Below, in pieces: positions 8,843 through 16,945 of a stretch of DNA of 32,286 nt (position 1 is its first letter; every line of letters starts with the position of its first letter). The DNA lies in contig DAOLDL010000032.1 of the NCBI GenBank assembly GCA_035327305.1, forward strand, positions 1 through 32,286, read 5' to 3'. Both the position numbers and the translations under genes were made by a program. Source of the DNA: CALMUP01 sp035327305. Lineage in GTDB: Bacteria > Verrucomicrobiota > Kiritimatiellia > CAIVKH01. Under the pieces are notes generated by a model, which saw only the letters and a list, made by a program, of their open reading frames with translations, was not told the origin of the DNA and ran no database searches.

Positions 8843-10571
8843 AGTCGGTCACCTCCGCGAGGGACTTTTCGATGGTCTCTTCGGATTGTTTGAATTCGGG
8901 CGTATTCATTGCGATCCGATTCCAATCCTTGGTCATCTGCGTCAATTGCTGGAAGAAATGACGCGCCTCGTCTTTTTCGGAAAAATTCATTCGGGTCTTT
9001 AGTATTTTCAGAATCCGGGCGAATACATATTTCTGGCGATCACCCGGAGTCGAACTGTCCACCTCATCAAATGCATCCTGCTGTAAGTATACGGCATCGA
9101 GATATTCAGCCTTCAAGTACACGACAAAGTCATCAATCGATGTGCCTTCCTCGCCGACCACTTTCATCATTTGCCCGACATCATTGCCGTTGCGCAGTAA
9201 TCTGCGGGCATAGGTCACATCATCGAGATTGAACACCCCTTCATATTTGCTCCAGCTTTCCAGCGGATGAATTGCCGGGTATCGGCGGGCATCCGAGCGT
9301 TCGCGGGACAAACCGTGAAACGCGCCGACCACTTTCAATGTGCTTTGCGTGACCGGCTCTTCAAAGTTGCCGCCGGCCGGGCTAACCGTTCCACCGATGG
9401 TTACAGAACCGGCGCCGCCGTCATTGAGTCGGACCAAGCCACCGCGTTCATAGAACGACGCGATCACCGATTCAAGATATGCCGGGAACGCTTCTTCTCC
9501 GGGAATTTCCTCGAGGCGTCCCGAGACTTCGCGAAGCGCCTGCGCCCACCGCGATGTCGAGTCGGCCAGCAACAACACATGCAACCCCATCTGCCGGTAG
9601 TATTCGGCGATGGTCACCGCGGTATAAACAGAGGCTTCGCGCGCGGCCACCGGCATGGAGCTGGTGTTGCAGATAATGAGGGTTCTTTCCATCAAACTGC
9701 GGCCCGTGCGCGGATCGGTAAGTTCAGGAAATTCACGCAACGTCTCCACGACTTCACCCGCCCGTTCACCACAGGCCGCGATGATCACGATATCGACATC
9801 GGCATTCCGGCTGGTGATTTGTTGTAAGACGGTTTTGCCCGCCCCAAAAGGACCGGGAATACAATAGGTGCCGCCACGCGCGATCGGGAAAAACGTGTCG
9901 ATGATACGAACCTTGGTAACCAGCGGATCAACCGGACGCAAACGCTCGGCATACGCCTTGATCGGCATTTTTACCGGCCAGCGTTGAATCATGTTCAGCT
10001 CAACGCGTTCACCGCGTTCATTGCTCAACACGGCAATCACATCGGCCACGCAGTATTCGCCGGGCGCGGCGATTTTTTCCACGCGCCATTGCCCGCGAAA
10101 CCGGAACGGAACCATGATGCGGTGATCAAATATTCCTTCCGGAACCGTGCCGATGCATTGAGCGGCGGACACCAGATCGCCTTCGCCAACCGCCGGTTTG
10201 AAATTCCATTTGGTCTGGCGATTCAGCGGTTCGAGGTATTTGCCGCGTTGCAGGAAAAACCCGCATTGCGCGGCCAGGTCGGGCAATGGATTCTGCAAAC
10301 CATCATAAATACTGCCCAACAAGCCCGGGCCAAGCTCGACGCTTAGCAACTCGCGCGAGAAGTCGACTTCCGAGCCGACGCGCAAATCGGTGGTGTCTTC
10401 AAATACCTGAAGGTCAGCCACATTGCCACGAACCCGGATCACCTCCGCCTTCAGTCGCGCTTCGCCGGCCCTGGCGTATGCAACTTCATTCTGGCTTACC
10501 GGTGTATCAAACCGGACACGCAGTAAATTGCCGTTCACCCCGATGATTTTACCGGGAATTGTTTCATTCAT
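8835..10571 (-). CDS. atpA: V-type ATP synthase subunit A (catalytic)
   Basis: The 578-residue catalytic subunit, which hydrolyses or makes ATP in the V1 head. The Walker A motif GPFGAGKT is at residues 240-247. The bulge domain typical of V/A-type A subunits lies between the N-terminal barrel and the P-loop (about 110-200), with LSVELGPGLLGSIYDGLQNP just before it. Further hallmarks are AACGERAGEVVETLREFPEL, LLADSTSRWAQALREVSGRL and EEIPGEEAFPAYL. An AGGTGA element about 6 bases before the ATG at 10571 supports this start. It follows the DUF2764 gene by 30 bases and overlaps atpB by 8. Confidence 0.95.
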   Translation of the reverse strand: MNETIPGKIIGVNGNLLRVRFDTPVSQNEVAYARAGEARLKAEVIRVRGNVADLQVFEDTTDLRVGSEVDFSRELLSVELGPGLLGSIYDGLQNPLPDLAAQCGFFLQRGKYLEPLNRQTKWNFKPAVGEGDLVSAAQCIGTVPEGIFDHRIMVPFRFRGQWRVEKIAAPGEYCVADVIAVLSNERGERVELNMIQRWPVKMPIKAYAERLRPVDPLVTKVRIIDTFFPIARGGTYCIPGPFGAGKTVLQQITSRNADVDIVIIAACGERAGEVVETLREFPELTDPRTGRSLMERTLIICNTSSMPVAAREASVYTAVTIAEYYRQMGLHVLLLADSTSRWAQALREVSGRLEEIPGEEAFPAYLESVIASFYERGGLVRLNDGGAGSVTIGGTVSPAGGNFEEPVTQSTLKVVGAFHGLSRERSDARRYPAIHPLESWSKYEGVFNLDDVTYARRLLRNGNDVGQMMKVVGEEGTSIDDFVVYLKAEYLDAVYLQQDAFDEVDSSTPGDRQKYVFARILKILKTRMNFSEKDEARHFFQQLTQMTKDWNRIAMNTPEFKQSEETIEKSLAEVTDYA

Positions 10572-10601
10572 GCATTCACCTGTTTCATTGCAAAAATTTC
10601 G

Positions 10602-11174
10602 TTACAACTGCGCCAGACCGGACCAACCGGCCACTTCATCCGAACTGACGCCGACGATTCCGACCAACTGCTCCAGGCGCTCGCGTCCGCGTTCGGGGGT
10701 CAGCGATTGCCAATGGGCATTGATGTCGAGTTTGGCGCCATAGGCCAGCACCGAGGCCAGCCCGAACGGTTCGGACCGGCTCAATTCATCGGCAAGATTC
10801 CACCGGAAACGATCCAGCGCAAGTTCGCGCTCAAGCGGATTGATCCGGGAATAAGCGTCATCAACCGCGGATTCCACATCGACACGAAAATCGCCGTGCG
10901 ACTTGAGGTATTTCTTTTCATCAACACCGGAACGAATCGCTCGTGCGCGGGCTACGGCATTGCGCATCTGTCGATCAGCATTCAGATAAGACCTGCTGAA
11001 AAATCCCGTCACATCTTCGATGCGCCCCTCCATGAAGGCGTCAAACTCGGCTTGATCACGATCGTCGAGTAAGCGGCGGCATTCAGCGATGAAATCATTC
11101 CGTGATACCGGCGCCGGCGCCGAGAACACCAGGCCGGGAAGGCTGGAAATCAAGTAGTAGTACTGAACTGTCAC
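10602..11174 (-). CDS. DUF2764 protein of the V-ATPase operon (probable C-subunit-like role)
   Basis: A 190-residue protein opening with MTVQYYYLISSLPGLVF, the characteristic start of DUF2764 proteins, which sit between atpE and atpA in chlamydial, spirochaetal and Bacteroidetes-type V-ATPase operons. The rest is predicted helical and charged, with no catalytic motif. By position it is thought to replace the C/d-type stalk subunit that couples the shaft to the rotor ring. I infer that role from gene order only. Its ATG overlaps the atpE stop by 4 bases, implying coupled translation, and atpA starts 30 bases downstream. Confidence 0.85.
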   Translation of the reverse strand: MTVQYYYLISSLPGLVFSAPAPVSRNDFIAECRRLLDDRDQAEFDAFMEGRIEDVTGFFSRSYLNADRQMRNAVARARAIRSGVDEKKYLKSHGDFRVDVESAVDDAYSRINPLERELALDRFRWNLADELSRSEPFGLASVLAYGAKLDINAHWQSLTPERGRERLEQLVGIVGVSSDEVAGWSGLAQL

Positions 11175-11803
11175 CGGACCGCCTGTTGTTCACGGGAAAT
11201 TTTGTATACCATTTCCGCCAACGCGGGTCGAAGGAACGCGGAAACCGCCTCGGCGATGGCCTCCCGCGAAAAGTCATGTTCGATATGCCTGTCGCGCAGG
11301 CGAACCTTAAAACCTCTGGTCATTCGCCCGTCGGCGCGAATTTCCAAGCCAGCCTTTAAGGCCTCGGCAAATTTGGATTTAAAATGAGCGATCAGCGCGG
11401 CCTGATCGTCCGGACCAAGCAAAACTTCGAGGGATGACGCCCGGCCCTGCTCCTTGACGAAAGTTGAAATCACGCGCTCAAGAATCGGCGAAAGGGAGGA
11501 GCCGGAAAGCGCTTGATCCACTGAATCCTTGACGAGCTGATCAAAGATTCGCTCGATTCCCTGGCCAACCCGGATCAACATGTCACGAGCCGCCTGGGAA
11601 AGGGCTTGCTCGCCACGCGCGGTAAACAGTCGCGCATCGGCATCGGCTTTCTCGACAATCGTGGCGGCTTTCTGCTCCGCCTCTTTGATAAGCGCGGCGG
11701 CCTTTTCCTTGGCTTGGGTTACTATTTTAGCCGCCTGCTGTTCTCCTGTATCCACGGCCTCGCGTTGAATTCGTTCAATCAAGTGTTGCAGTTCTTCGGC
11801 CAT
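11171..11803 (-). CDS. atpE: V-type ATP synthase subunit E (peripheral stalk)
   Basis: A 210-residue peripheral-stalk subunit. Residues about 1-75 form a long alanine/lysine/glutamate-rich coiled coil (AAKIVTQAKEKAAALIKEAE and onward), followed by a globular C-terminal domain that would bind the top of the A3B3 head. The start at 11803 (MAEELQHLIERIQ) is preceded by a GGAG about 8 bases upstream. The frame stays open upstream to 12016, but that extension crosses the repeat-bearing gap, is uncharged and unlike an E subunit, so I reject it. This is the first gene of the V-ATPase operon; a candidate promoter lies about 60 bases upstream. Confidence 0.9.
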   Translation of the reverse strand: MAEELQHLIERIQREAVDTGEQQAAKIVTQAKEKAAALIKEAEQKAATIVEKADADARLFTARGEQALSQAARDMLIRVGQGIERIFDQLVKDSVDQALSGSSLSPILERVISTFVKEQGRASSLEVLLGPDDQAALIAHFKSKFAEALKAGLEIRADGRMTRGFKVRLRDRHIEHDFSREAIAEAVSAFLRPALAEMVYKISREQQAVR

Positions 11804-11864
11804 GACAAACTCCAGATGATGTAGGGAAAAACCTATCCAGTAACCAATTCTGACAATTGCCTCG

Positions 11865-11893
11865 ATAGTATAAATTTGCCCCGATAAAGACAA
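11865..11893 (-). promoter_or_regulatory. Candidate sigma70-type promoter of the V-ATPase operon
   Basis: On the minus strand a TTGTCT (11893-11888) is followed after exactly 17 bases by TACTAT (11870-11865). Each matches its consensus at four of six positions. The predicted transcript would start near 11858 and have a leader of about 55 bases before atpE, with a GGAG ribosome site. It lies in the gap that separates the V-ATPase genes from nnrE. The match is moderate and not tested. Confidence 0.4.
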
Positions 11894-11950
11894 GCGAATC
11901 CAAATTGAAATGATTTGAAACAGGCGGGGCGGCGGTGACTTGCAACCCAT

Positions 11951-12055
11951 GCCGTACGCGGTGCGGCCACGACACCACCAATTCTGCAAATGTAGTAGCG
12001 CCTCCGCGAGGCGCACGGCATCCCTAAAACCACAGACAGGAATGTCTGTGTCACA
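11951..12055 (+). repeat. Interspersed three-hairpin palindromic repeat, copy 1
   Basis: This copy lies in the 287-base gap between nnrE and atpE. Hairpin 1 is GCCGTAC with GTGCGGC (11951-11967, loop GCG, one G.T pair). Hairpin 2 is GCGCCTC with GAGGCGC (11998-12014, loop CGC). Hairpin 3 is CACAGACA with TGTCTGTG (12031-12050, loop GGAA). Homologous sequence recurs at 22650-22703 and 23888-24010 in the same orientation. It is non-coding and sits just past the end of nnrE. Confidence 0.8.
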
Positions 12056-12090
12056 TCTTCGGTGTCGGGGTCGGAAAAGTCCCCGCCTGC

Positions 12091-13662
12091 TTAACGCAGG
12101 GATAAATCGCGGAGCGCGAAAGGAAGTTCTTCAATTATGTCACCGGCGAGAAGTCCAGCCTGACAACGACGCCACGCCCCGTAGTCGCCGGCGCGTCCAT
12201 GAGCAAACACCGCGCAACGCGCCGCATCATAAGGATTGAATTTTTGTGCAAGCAATCCACCAATCATGCCGGCCAGAACATCCCCGCTTCCCGCCGTAGC
12301 CATGCCGGGGTTGCCGTTGAGGTTAACTTGTATTGGTCGGCCCGCCGCGGCTATCAGCGTGCCCGCGCCTTTAAGTATCACGGTTGCTCCGGTCAGTTTG
12401 ACCGCCTTTTTGATCGCGGCCGCTCTATCCTTCTGGATATCCGACGCCGTGCATTGCAACAACCGGGAAAGCTCTCCCGGATGTGGCGTCAACACCACGG
12501 GACATTTTGCCTTTTTCAGGCGCGATGGGTTGTCGCTCCAGACATTGATGGCATCGGCATCGAGCACCAGTGGCGACTTGCAGTTGTCGAGCAACCAATC
12601 GGTCAAAGCCAGTGCATCGGACGACCGGGTCATCCCCGGCCCCATCACAACTGCGGAAAATTCCTCGAGATGGTCTTTCAGCCATTCGATGTTTCTTTTC
12701 GATAGTCCGCCCGATTCACTTTCCACGGCAGGCCACACCATCAGTTCCGGCGTGTCGGAAATCATTGCCGTTTGAAGCCTTTCCGGAACCATGGCGGTTA
12801 CCAGCCCTGCGCCGGTCCGCAAAGCCGCCCGCGCACTTAACGCTACCGCACCGGTATGCAAACGGGAACCGCCCACCACCAGAACATGCCCGTAATCACC
12901 CTTGTGTGAGCAACGCCGCCTTCGCTTGAACAGCGGTTTGAGATCGTACAATTGCATGAATTCCACATCCTGCGCCGGCGTTACGTCGTCCAGACACTCT
13001 GATGGAATCCCGATGTCGACCACATCCAACGTTCCCACAAAATCAACTGCGGCTTGCGCAATCAGTCCGGTTTTGGGAAGGCCGATGGCAACGGTCAAGT
13101 CCGCCACCACCGCATCGCCCTCCGCCTCGCCGGTATCGGCATTCAAGCCGGAAGGAATGTCGATCGACACCACAAGGGAATCCTGGGATCGCGCACGAAT
13201 GTATTGAATGGCGCCGGCGGCAGGGCCGCGGGCCGGACCGCTGATTCCGGTGCCCAGTACGCCATCCACCAGGATTTCCGCATAGAAGGCATCGCGTTGA
13301 AGCGCCTGCCAGTCTTCCATCGTGGGGATTTCGTATGCCTCAACACCCGCCTGTTTCATTTTCCCGTAATGAATCAACGCATCACCGCTTATTTGATTGA
13401 TGCGGGCGGCCAGCCAGACCTCCACCTGGTATCCGGCTTCCTTCAACAGGCGGGCGGCGACAAATGCATCGCCGCCATTTTGCCCGCGCCCGGCTATGAG
13501 GTGAATCATCGGGTTCATGAAGCCGGCGATTTCCGCGATGCGACGAACCGCCATGGTTACGCCATGCCCCGCCCGTTCCATCAGCGCTTCGCCCTTGATG
13601 TCGAACTCTTCGCTCGCCCGTCGGTCCAGCTCTCGCATCTGCTGGGCGGAAACAATCATCAT
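12091..13662 (-). CDS. nnr: Bifunctional NAD(P)H-hydrate repair enzyme (epimerase + ADP/ATP-dependent dehydratase)
   Basis: A 523-residue fusion that repairs hydrated NADH and NADPH. The N-terminal YjeF_N epimerase domain (about 1-220) has GRGQNGGDA (58-66) and LVDGVLGTGISG with Asp132. The C-terminal carbohydrate-kinase-like dehydratase domain (about 235-520) has HKGDYGHVLVVGGS (253-266), TPHPGE (392-397), and NGNPGMATAGSGDVLAGM, whose Asp461 is the likely catalytic base. Length is normal for the fused enzyme. The start overlaps the pdxJ stop by 4 bases (ATGA). In many bacteria acpS sits between pdxJ and this gene; here it is missing, with direct coupling instead. Confidence 0.93.
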   Translation of the reverse strand: MMIVSAQQMRELDRRASEEFDIKGEALMERAGHGVTMAVRRIAEIAGFMNPMIHLIAGRGQNGGDAFVAARLLKEAGYQVEVWLAARINQISGDALIHYGKMKQAGVEAYEIPTMEDWQALQRDAFYAEILVDGVLGTGISGPARGPAAGAIQYIRARSQDSLVVSIDIPSGLNADTGEAEGDAVVADLTVAIGLPKTGLIAQAAVDFVGTLDVVDIGIPSECLDDVTPAQDVEFMQLYDLKPLFKRRRRCSHKGDYGHVLVVGGSRLHTGAVALSARAALRTGAGLVTAMVPERLQTAMISDTPELMVWPAVESESGGLSKRNIEWLKDHLEEFSAVVMGPGMTRSSDALALTDWLLDNCKSPLVLDADAINVWSDNPSRLKKAKCPVVLTPHPGELSRLLQCTASDIQKDRAAAIKKAVKLTGATVILKGAGTLIAAAGRPIQVNLNGNPGMATAGSGDVLAGMIGGLLAQKFNPYDAARCAVFAHGRAGDYGAWRRCQAGLLAGDIIEELPFALRDLSLR

Positions 13663-14396
13663 GGGCGCGAATCCCCGCCCGCGTAAGCCTTCATGGCATC
13701 GAGCATTTCCGCAACGGCCGCCTTCATGCCGACCAGCACGGCGCGGGACACGATACTGTGCCCGATATTCAGGACGTCAAGATGCGGTATGCGCAATATG
13801 CCGGCGATGTTTTCCAGGTTGATGCCATGGCCGGCATTGACCTTCAGTCCATATTGGCGCGCGATCCTGGCGCCTTCGATCAGGCGCGCAAGTTCTTGAT
13901 CCGACGGATGCCCGCAATACGTTCCGGTGTGCAACTCCACATACGTTGCGCCCAGCAATGCGCTGGCCTTGATCTGATCAGGTTCCGGATCGATAAACAT
14001 GCTGACAACGATGCCGGAATCCTTGAGTTGCTCCACGGTTTCGCTCAACGAATCAAACTGACCGGCGACATCAAGCCCGCCTTCGGTCGTCAGTTCTTCC
14101 CGTTTTTCCGGAACAAGACAGACTTCTTCCGGCTTCAATTTCAGCGCGATGGCGACAATTTCCGGATGGTTGCCCATCTCCAGGTTGACCGGCAGAATCT
14201 TTTCCCGGCAAAGCGCCTCCACATCGCGGTCCTGTATGTGGCGGCGATCTTCCCGCAAATGAACAGTCAAGCCGTGGGCGCCCGCTTCCGCGCACAAGCG
14301 GGCGGCCGCGACTGGATCCGGATAATGAATGCGGCGCGCCTGCCGCAACGTGGCAACATGGTCGATATTGACGCCAAGTTTCAAGGTATGACTCAT
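13659..14396 (-). CDS. pdxJ: Pyridoxine 5'-phosphate synthase
   Basis: A 245-residue TIM-barrel enzyme that condenses 1-deoxyxylulose 5-phosphate with 3-amino-2-oxopropyl phosphate to pyridoxine 5'-phosphate, the last ring-closing step of the DXP-dependent vitamin B6 route. The N-terminus has LGVNIDHVATLRQAR. The catalytic residues visible are His46 (TVHLRED), Glu73 (VNLEMG) and His190 (NAGHGIN). Length is as usual. It overlaps the GGDEF-like gene upstream and nnr downstream by 4 bases each, so the three genes look translationally coupled. Confidence 0.95.
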   Translation of the reverse strand: MSHTLKLGVNIDHVATLRQARRIHYPDPVAAARLCAEAGAHGLTVHLREDRRHIQDRDVEALCREKILPVNLEMGNHPEIVAIALKLKPEEVCLVPEKREELTTEGGLDVAGQFDSLSETVEQLKDSGIVVSMFIDPEPDQIKASALLGATYVELHTGTYCGHPSDQELARLIEGARIARQYGLKVNAGHGINLENIAGILRIPHLDVLNIGHSIVSRAVLVGMKAAVAEMLDAMKAYAGGDSRP

Positions 14397-15520
14397 AAGC
14401 TATCGATGTGTTTTTCGTCTTCCACTTTCAACTGCATCGTGTGATCAAACTTTACGCACTGGTTGCGTCCGCGCATGCGCGCATGTTGCAGTGCGGTTTC
14501 GGCGGCGACAAAGTACTGGACGGCAGTCCCCAACACATCCGGGTAACCGGCGACGCCCGCGCTGATTGTCACCTTCAAATCCACGCCGGTTTTGAAAACA
14601 TGCTTTCTTACGGCATGCGTCACACGTTGCGCGGCCAGCATGGCCGCGTCGGGTGAGGCCGGCATCGCGACCACAAATCCACCCTCGCCAAATCGAGCCA
14701 GCATGTCGCTTTCGCGAATCATATTTCCAATGTAGCCGGCCATTTCCTTTAACAAGGCGTTGGACAACTTGTCCGCGGGACGTCCGGCCAGAGGAACAAA
14801 TTGGTCTATATCGAAGTACACCATGGAAACCGGCCGGTCGGCGCGGCGTTCACTGGCGATGAAGCGTCGCATGACGCCGATCATTTTATCTTCACGCACC
14901 ACGCCGGTTACGGGGTCGATCATGTCGGCGGGCGCATCTTTTTCTTCCGCGACCTCTTCCAGCGGCGCCATGCCCGCTATCAATTTTCCACCGGCCTCGG
15001 CTTCGACCAGCATTTCCCGCGCCCGCGCATAGAGCACGGATGTTTTGAATCCGTGTTCGGGATAACCGGCCACACCAAAGCGCCAGAATGTGGCGCCGGT
15101 GACATTTTCTGAAGTTGCCGCGGCGGCGAGTCGTTTTACCGGAATATCCGCCCGCTCGGATCCGCAATCCAGAATCAATCCCACGGTGTGACCGTCACAC
15201 ACCATAACCGTGTCGGATGCGCGCAGAAGGGATTTCAGCCGTTCCGATATTTCATCGGCGGAAGACCCGGTTTCCGGCAATTTCAACAGCACAACGGAAA
15301 GCGGGCGTTGTTTTTTTCTCGCACCGGCCACGGCATTCAGCACGCTCAAGCGAAACATCCGGTCTTCACCTTCGCCGAGTTCCTCGCTTTCCACCGCCCT
15401 CTCCATCATCAATTGAAAGCGGATGAAGCTGGTTGCGGCAAGCAGTATGACAAAGGAAACCGCCACGACCAGGCCGACTTGCCCGATGGCGCCCCACCAC
15501 TCTGTAGCACTCATTTCCAT
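14393..15520 (-). CDS. Membrane-anchored protein with two degenerate GGDEF domains
   Basis: A 375-residue protein with one membrane helix (about 14-33). The first domain (about 60-190) has a GGDEF-like fold outline (RPLSVVLLKLPE, then DTVMVCDGHTVGLILD, then WRFGVAGYPEHG, then ending in ARAREMLVEAEAGGKL) but no signature. The second (about 200-360) is clearer: DPVTGVVRED, a metal-ligand-like VYFDIDQF (Asp237, Asp239), and TISAGVAGYPD. Its active-site loop reads RFGEGGF (276-282) where an active diguanylate cyclase has GG(D/E)EF. I infer that it does not make cyclic di-GMP and may instead bind a nucleotide or act as a scaffold. It starts 10 bases after the ABC ATPase gene and overlaps pdxJ by 4 bases. 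Confidence 0.8.
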   Translation of the reverse strand: MEMSATEWWGAIGQVGLVVAVSFVILLAATSFIRFQLMMERAVESEELGEGEDRMFRLSVLNAVAGARKKQRPLSVVLLKLPETGSSADEISERLKSLLRASDTVMVCDGHTVGLILDCGSERADIPVKRLAAAATSENVTGATFWRFGVAGYPEHGFKTSVLYARAREMLVEAEAGGKLIAGMAPLEEVAEEKDAPADMIDPVTGVVREDKMIGVMRRFIASERRADRPVSMVYFDIDQFVPLAGRPADKLSNALLKEMAGYIGNMIRESDMLARFGEGGFVVAMPASPDAAMLAAQRVTHAVRKHVFKTGVDLKVTISAGVAGYPDVLGTAVQYFVAAETALQHARMRGRNQCVKFDHTMQLKVEDEKHIDSL

Positions 15521-15530
15521 CAGCGTTAAA

Positions 15531-16631
15531 TTATATGACCGCCCCGGTTGTGGCGTTAAAGAAGTGAGTCTTCTTCATATTGAAAACGAGCGACAAGGTT
15601 TGATTGACCTCGGCTTTTTGTCCGGCTCCCATACGCGCGACAAAGGTATGCTTTCCGGTTCCCAGATAAAGGTAAACCTCCGCGCCCATCGGTTCAACCA
15701 CTTCGACCTTGGCCTTAATTTGCTGATCCGGCTGGGGGTGCGATGAATACAAGGCATCCGTTATATCTTCCGGACGAATGCCAAAGACCACCTTTTTGCC
15801 GACATACGAGACATAACGCGACGCTTTCTGCTCATCAATACGAACGGAAAAAGAGTTCTCGGTGAACCAAAGCCCGCCGGACTTTTGCTCGATTTGACCG
15901 TTGAAAAAATTCATGGGCGGACTGCCGATAAACCCGGCGACAAATTGATTGGCCGGCCGGTCGTACAACTCCAGCGGCTCGGCCACCTGCTGAATGACAC
16001 CGTCTTTCATGACCACGATCCGATCGCCCATGGTCATTGCCTCCACCTGATCGTGCGTGACATATATCATGGTCGAGGAGAGGCGCGTGTGGAGTTTGCT
16101 GATTTCCATGCGCATCTGCACGCGCATTTTGGCGTCGAGGTTCGAAAGCGGCTCATCAAACAGGAATGCCTTGGGCTTGCGCACGATGGCCCGCCCCACC
16201 GCAACCCGCTGGCGTTGTCCGCCGGACAACTCCTTGGGTTTGCGTTGAAGCAATTCCTGAATGTTCAGAATGTCCGCGGCTTCACGCACCCGCCGGTCTA
16301 TTTCATCCTGGGGAAAGCGGCGTAATTTCAAGCCAAACGCCATATTCTTGTAAACTGTCATGTGCGGATAAAGCGCATAGTTCTGAAAAACCATGGCGAT
16401 GTCGCGGTCTTTGGGTGGAATATCATTTACGCGTTTTCCGTCGATGTGGATATGGCCGTCGGAAATTTCCTCCAACCCGGCGATCATGCGCAGTGTGGTG
16501 GATTTACCGCACCCGGACGGACCGACCAGCACGACGAATTCCTGATCTTCAATGACAAGGTTGGCGTCTTTGACCGCCACCACTCCGCCGGGGTAGATTT
16601 TATGCACATTTTCCAGAACGACTTTAGCCAT
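15531..16631 (-). CDS. Carbohydrate-type ABC transporter ATPase (MalK/UgpC/MsmX family)
   Basis: A 366-residue ATPase of the sugar-importer (CUT1) class. Walker A GPSGCGKST is at 37-45, the Q-loop in VFQNYALYPHMT, the LSGGQ signature at 135-139, Walker B FLFDEP at 156-161 and the switch His193 in VTHDQ. Residues about 235-366 form the regulatory TOBE/OB region typical of MalK and UgpC (GSPPMNFF onward, GIRPEDI, VEVVEPMGAEVYLYL). No permease or binding-protein gene lies nearby, so it may be a shared ATPase serving several importers, as MsmX does in Bacillus. The ATG at 16631 is preceded by an AAAGGG about 4 bases upstream. Confidence 0.93.
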   Translation of the reverse strand: MAKVVLENVHKIYPGGVVAVKDANLVIEDQEFVVLVGPSGCGKSTTLRMIAGLEEISDGHIHIDGKRVNDIPPKDRDIAMVFQNYALYPHMTVYKNMAFGLKLRRFPQDEIDRRVREAADILNIQELLQRKPKELSGGQRQRVAVGRAIVRKPKAFLFDEPLSNLDAKMRVQMRMEISKLHTRLSSTMIYVTHDQVEAMTMGDRIVVMKDGVIQQVAEPLELYDRPANQFVAGFIGSPPMNFFNGQIEQKSGGLWFTENSFSVRIDEQKASRYVSYVGKKVVFGIRPEDITDALYSSHPQPDQQIKAKVEVVEPMGAEVYLYLGTGKHTFVARMGAGQKAEVNQTLSLVFNMKKTHFFNATTGAVI

Positions 16632-16945
16632 ATGCCCTTTCCCGCCGACGGCCCGAAGGCACCGTCAGACGCGATTGCAGTAACGTGTAATCCATACCAT
16701 TACCAACGGGTCATCGTCAAACACAGGGAATTAAGCAGTAATACTAAATGCCTTTGCCATTGCCTCCCTCATCTTAATCGTACTCAAAATCTTAACCCCG
16801 GGAGCAAGATCAAGGTTCAAAGTGCGAATACGATTAGAGGGAGAAAAAACGACCGGACAAACCAATTACGCATGCTTGCTTTTTCCAGGCTGGCCGGAAC
16901 GGATTTTTTATGCTATGAATTAATGTCCTTCGAAAGGAATCAATC
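16632..16945. other. Divergent intergenic region with a long imperfect inverted repeat
   Basis: This 314-base gap separates the leftward ABC ATPase gene from the rightward ferritin-like gene and should hold both promoters. On the minus strand TTGACG (16720-16715) and TATGGA (16696-16691) are spaced by 18 bases, a weak candidate for the ABC gene. On the plus side I see no convincing -35/-10 pair, but AAGGA at 16934-16938 is a good ribosome site for the ferritin-like gene. The inverted repeat at 16764-16843 is listed separately. No gene is seen. Confidence 0.5.
16764..16843. repeat. Long imperfect inverted repeat (possible structured leader)
   Basis: Three nested arm pairs are visible: CTCCCT (16764-16769) with AGGGAG (16838-16843), AATCGTA (16776-16782) with TACGATT (16829-16835), and CTTAACC (16791-16797) with GGTTCAAAG (16814-16822, imperfect). 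Together they give an interrupted stem of about 80 bases. It is not followed by a T-run on the plus strand. It could be a structured RNA leader of the ferritin-like gene or a protein-binding palindrome. Confidence 0.45.

Noticed and set aside
11804..12016. N-terminal extension of atpE by 71 residues
   Set aside because: It is unlike E subunits and crosses the palindromic repeat region and the candidate promoter; the ATG at 11803 has a good ribosome site.
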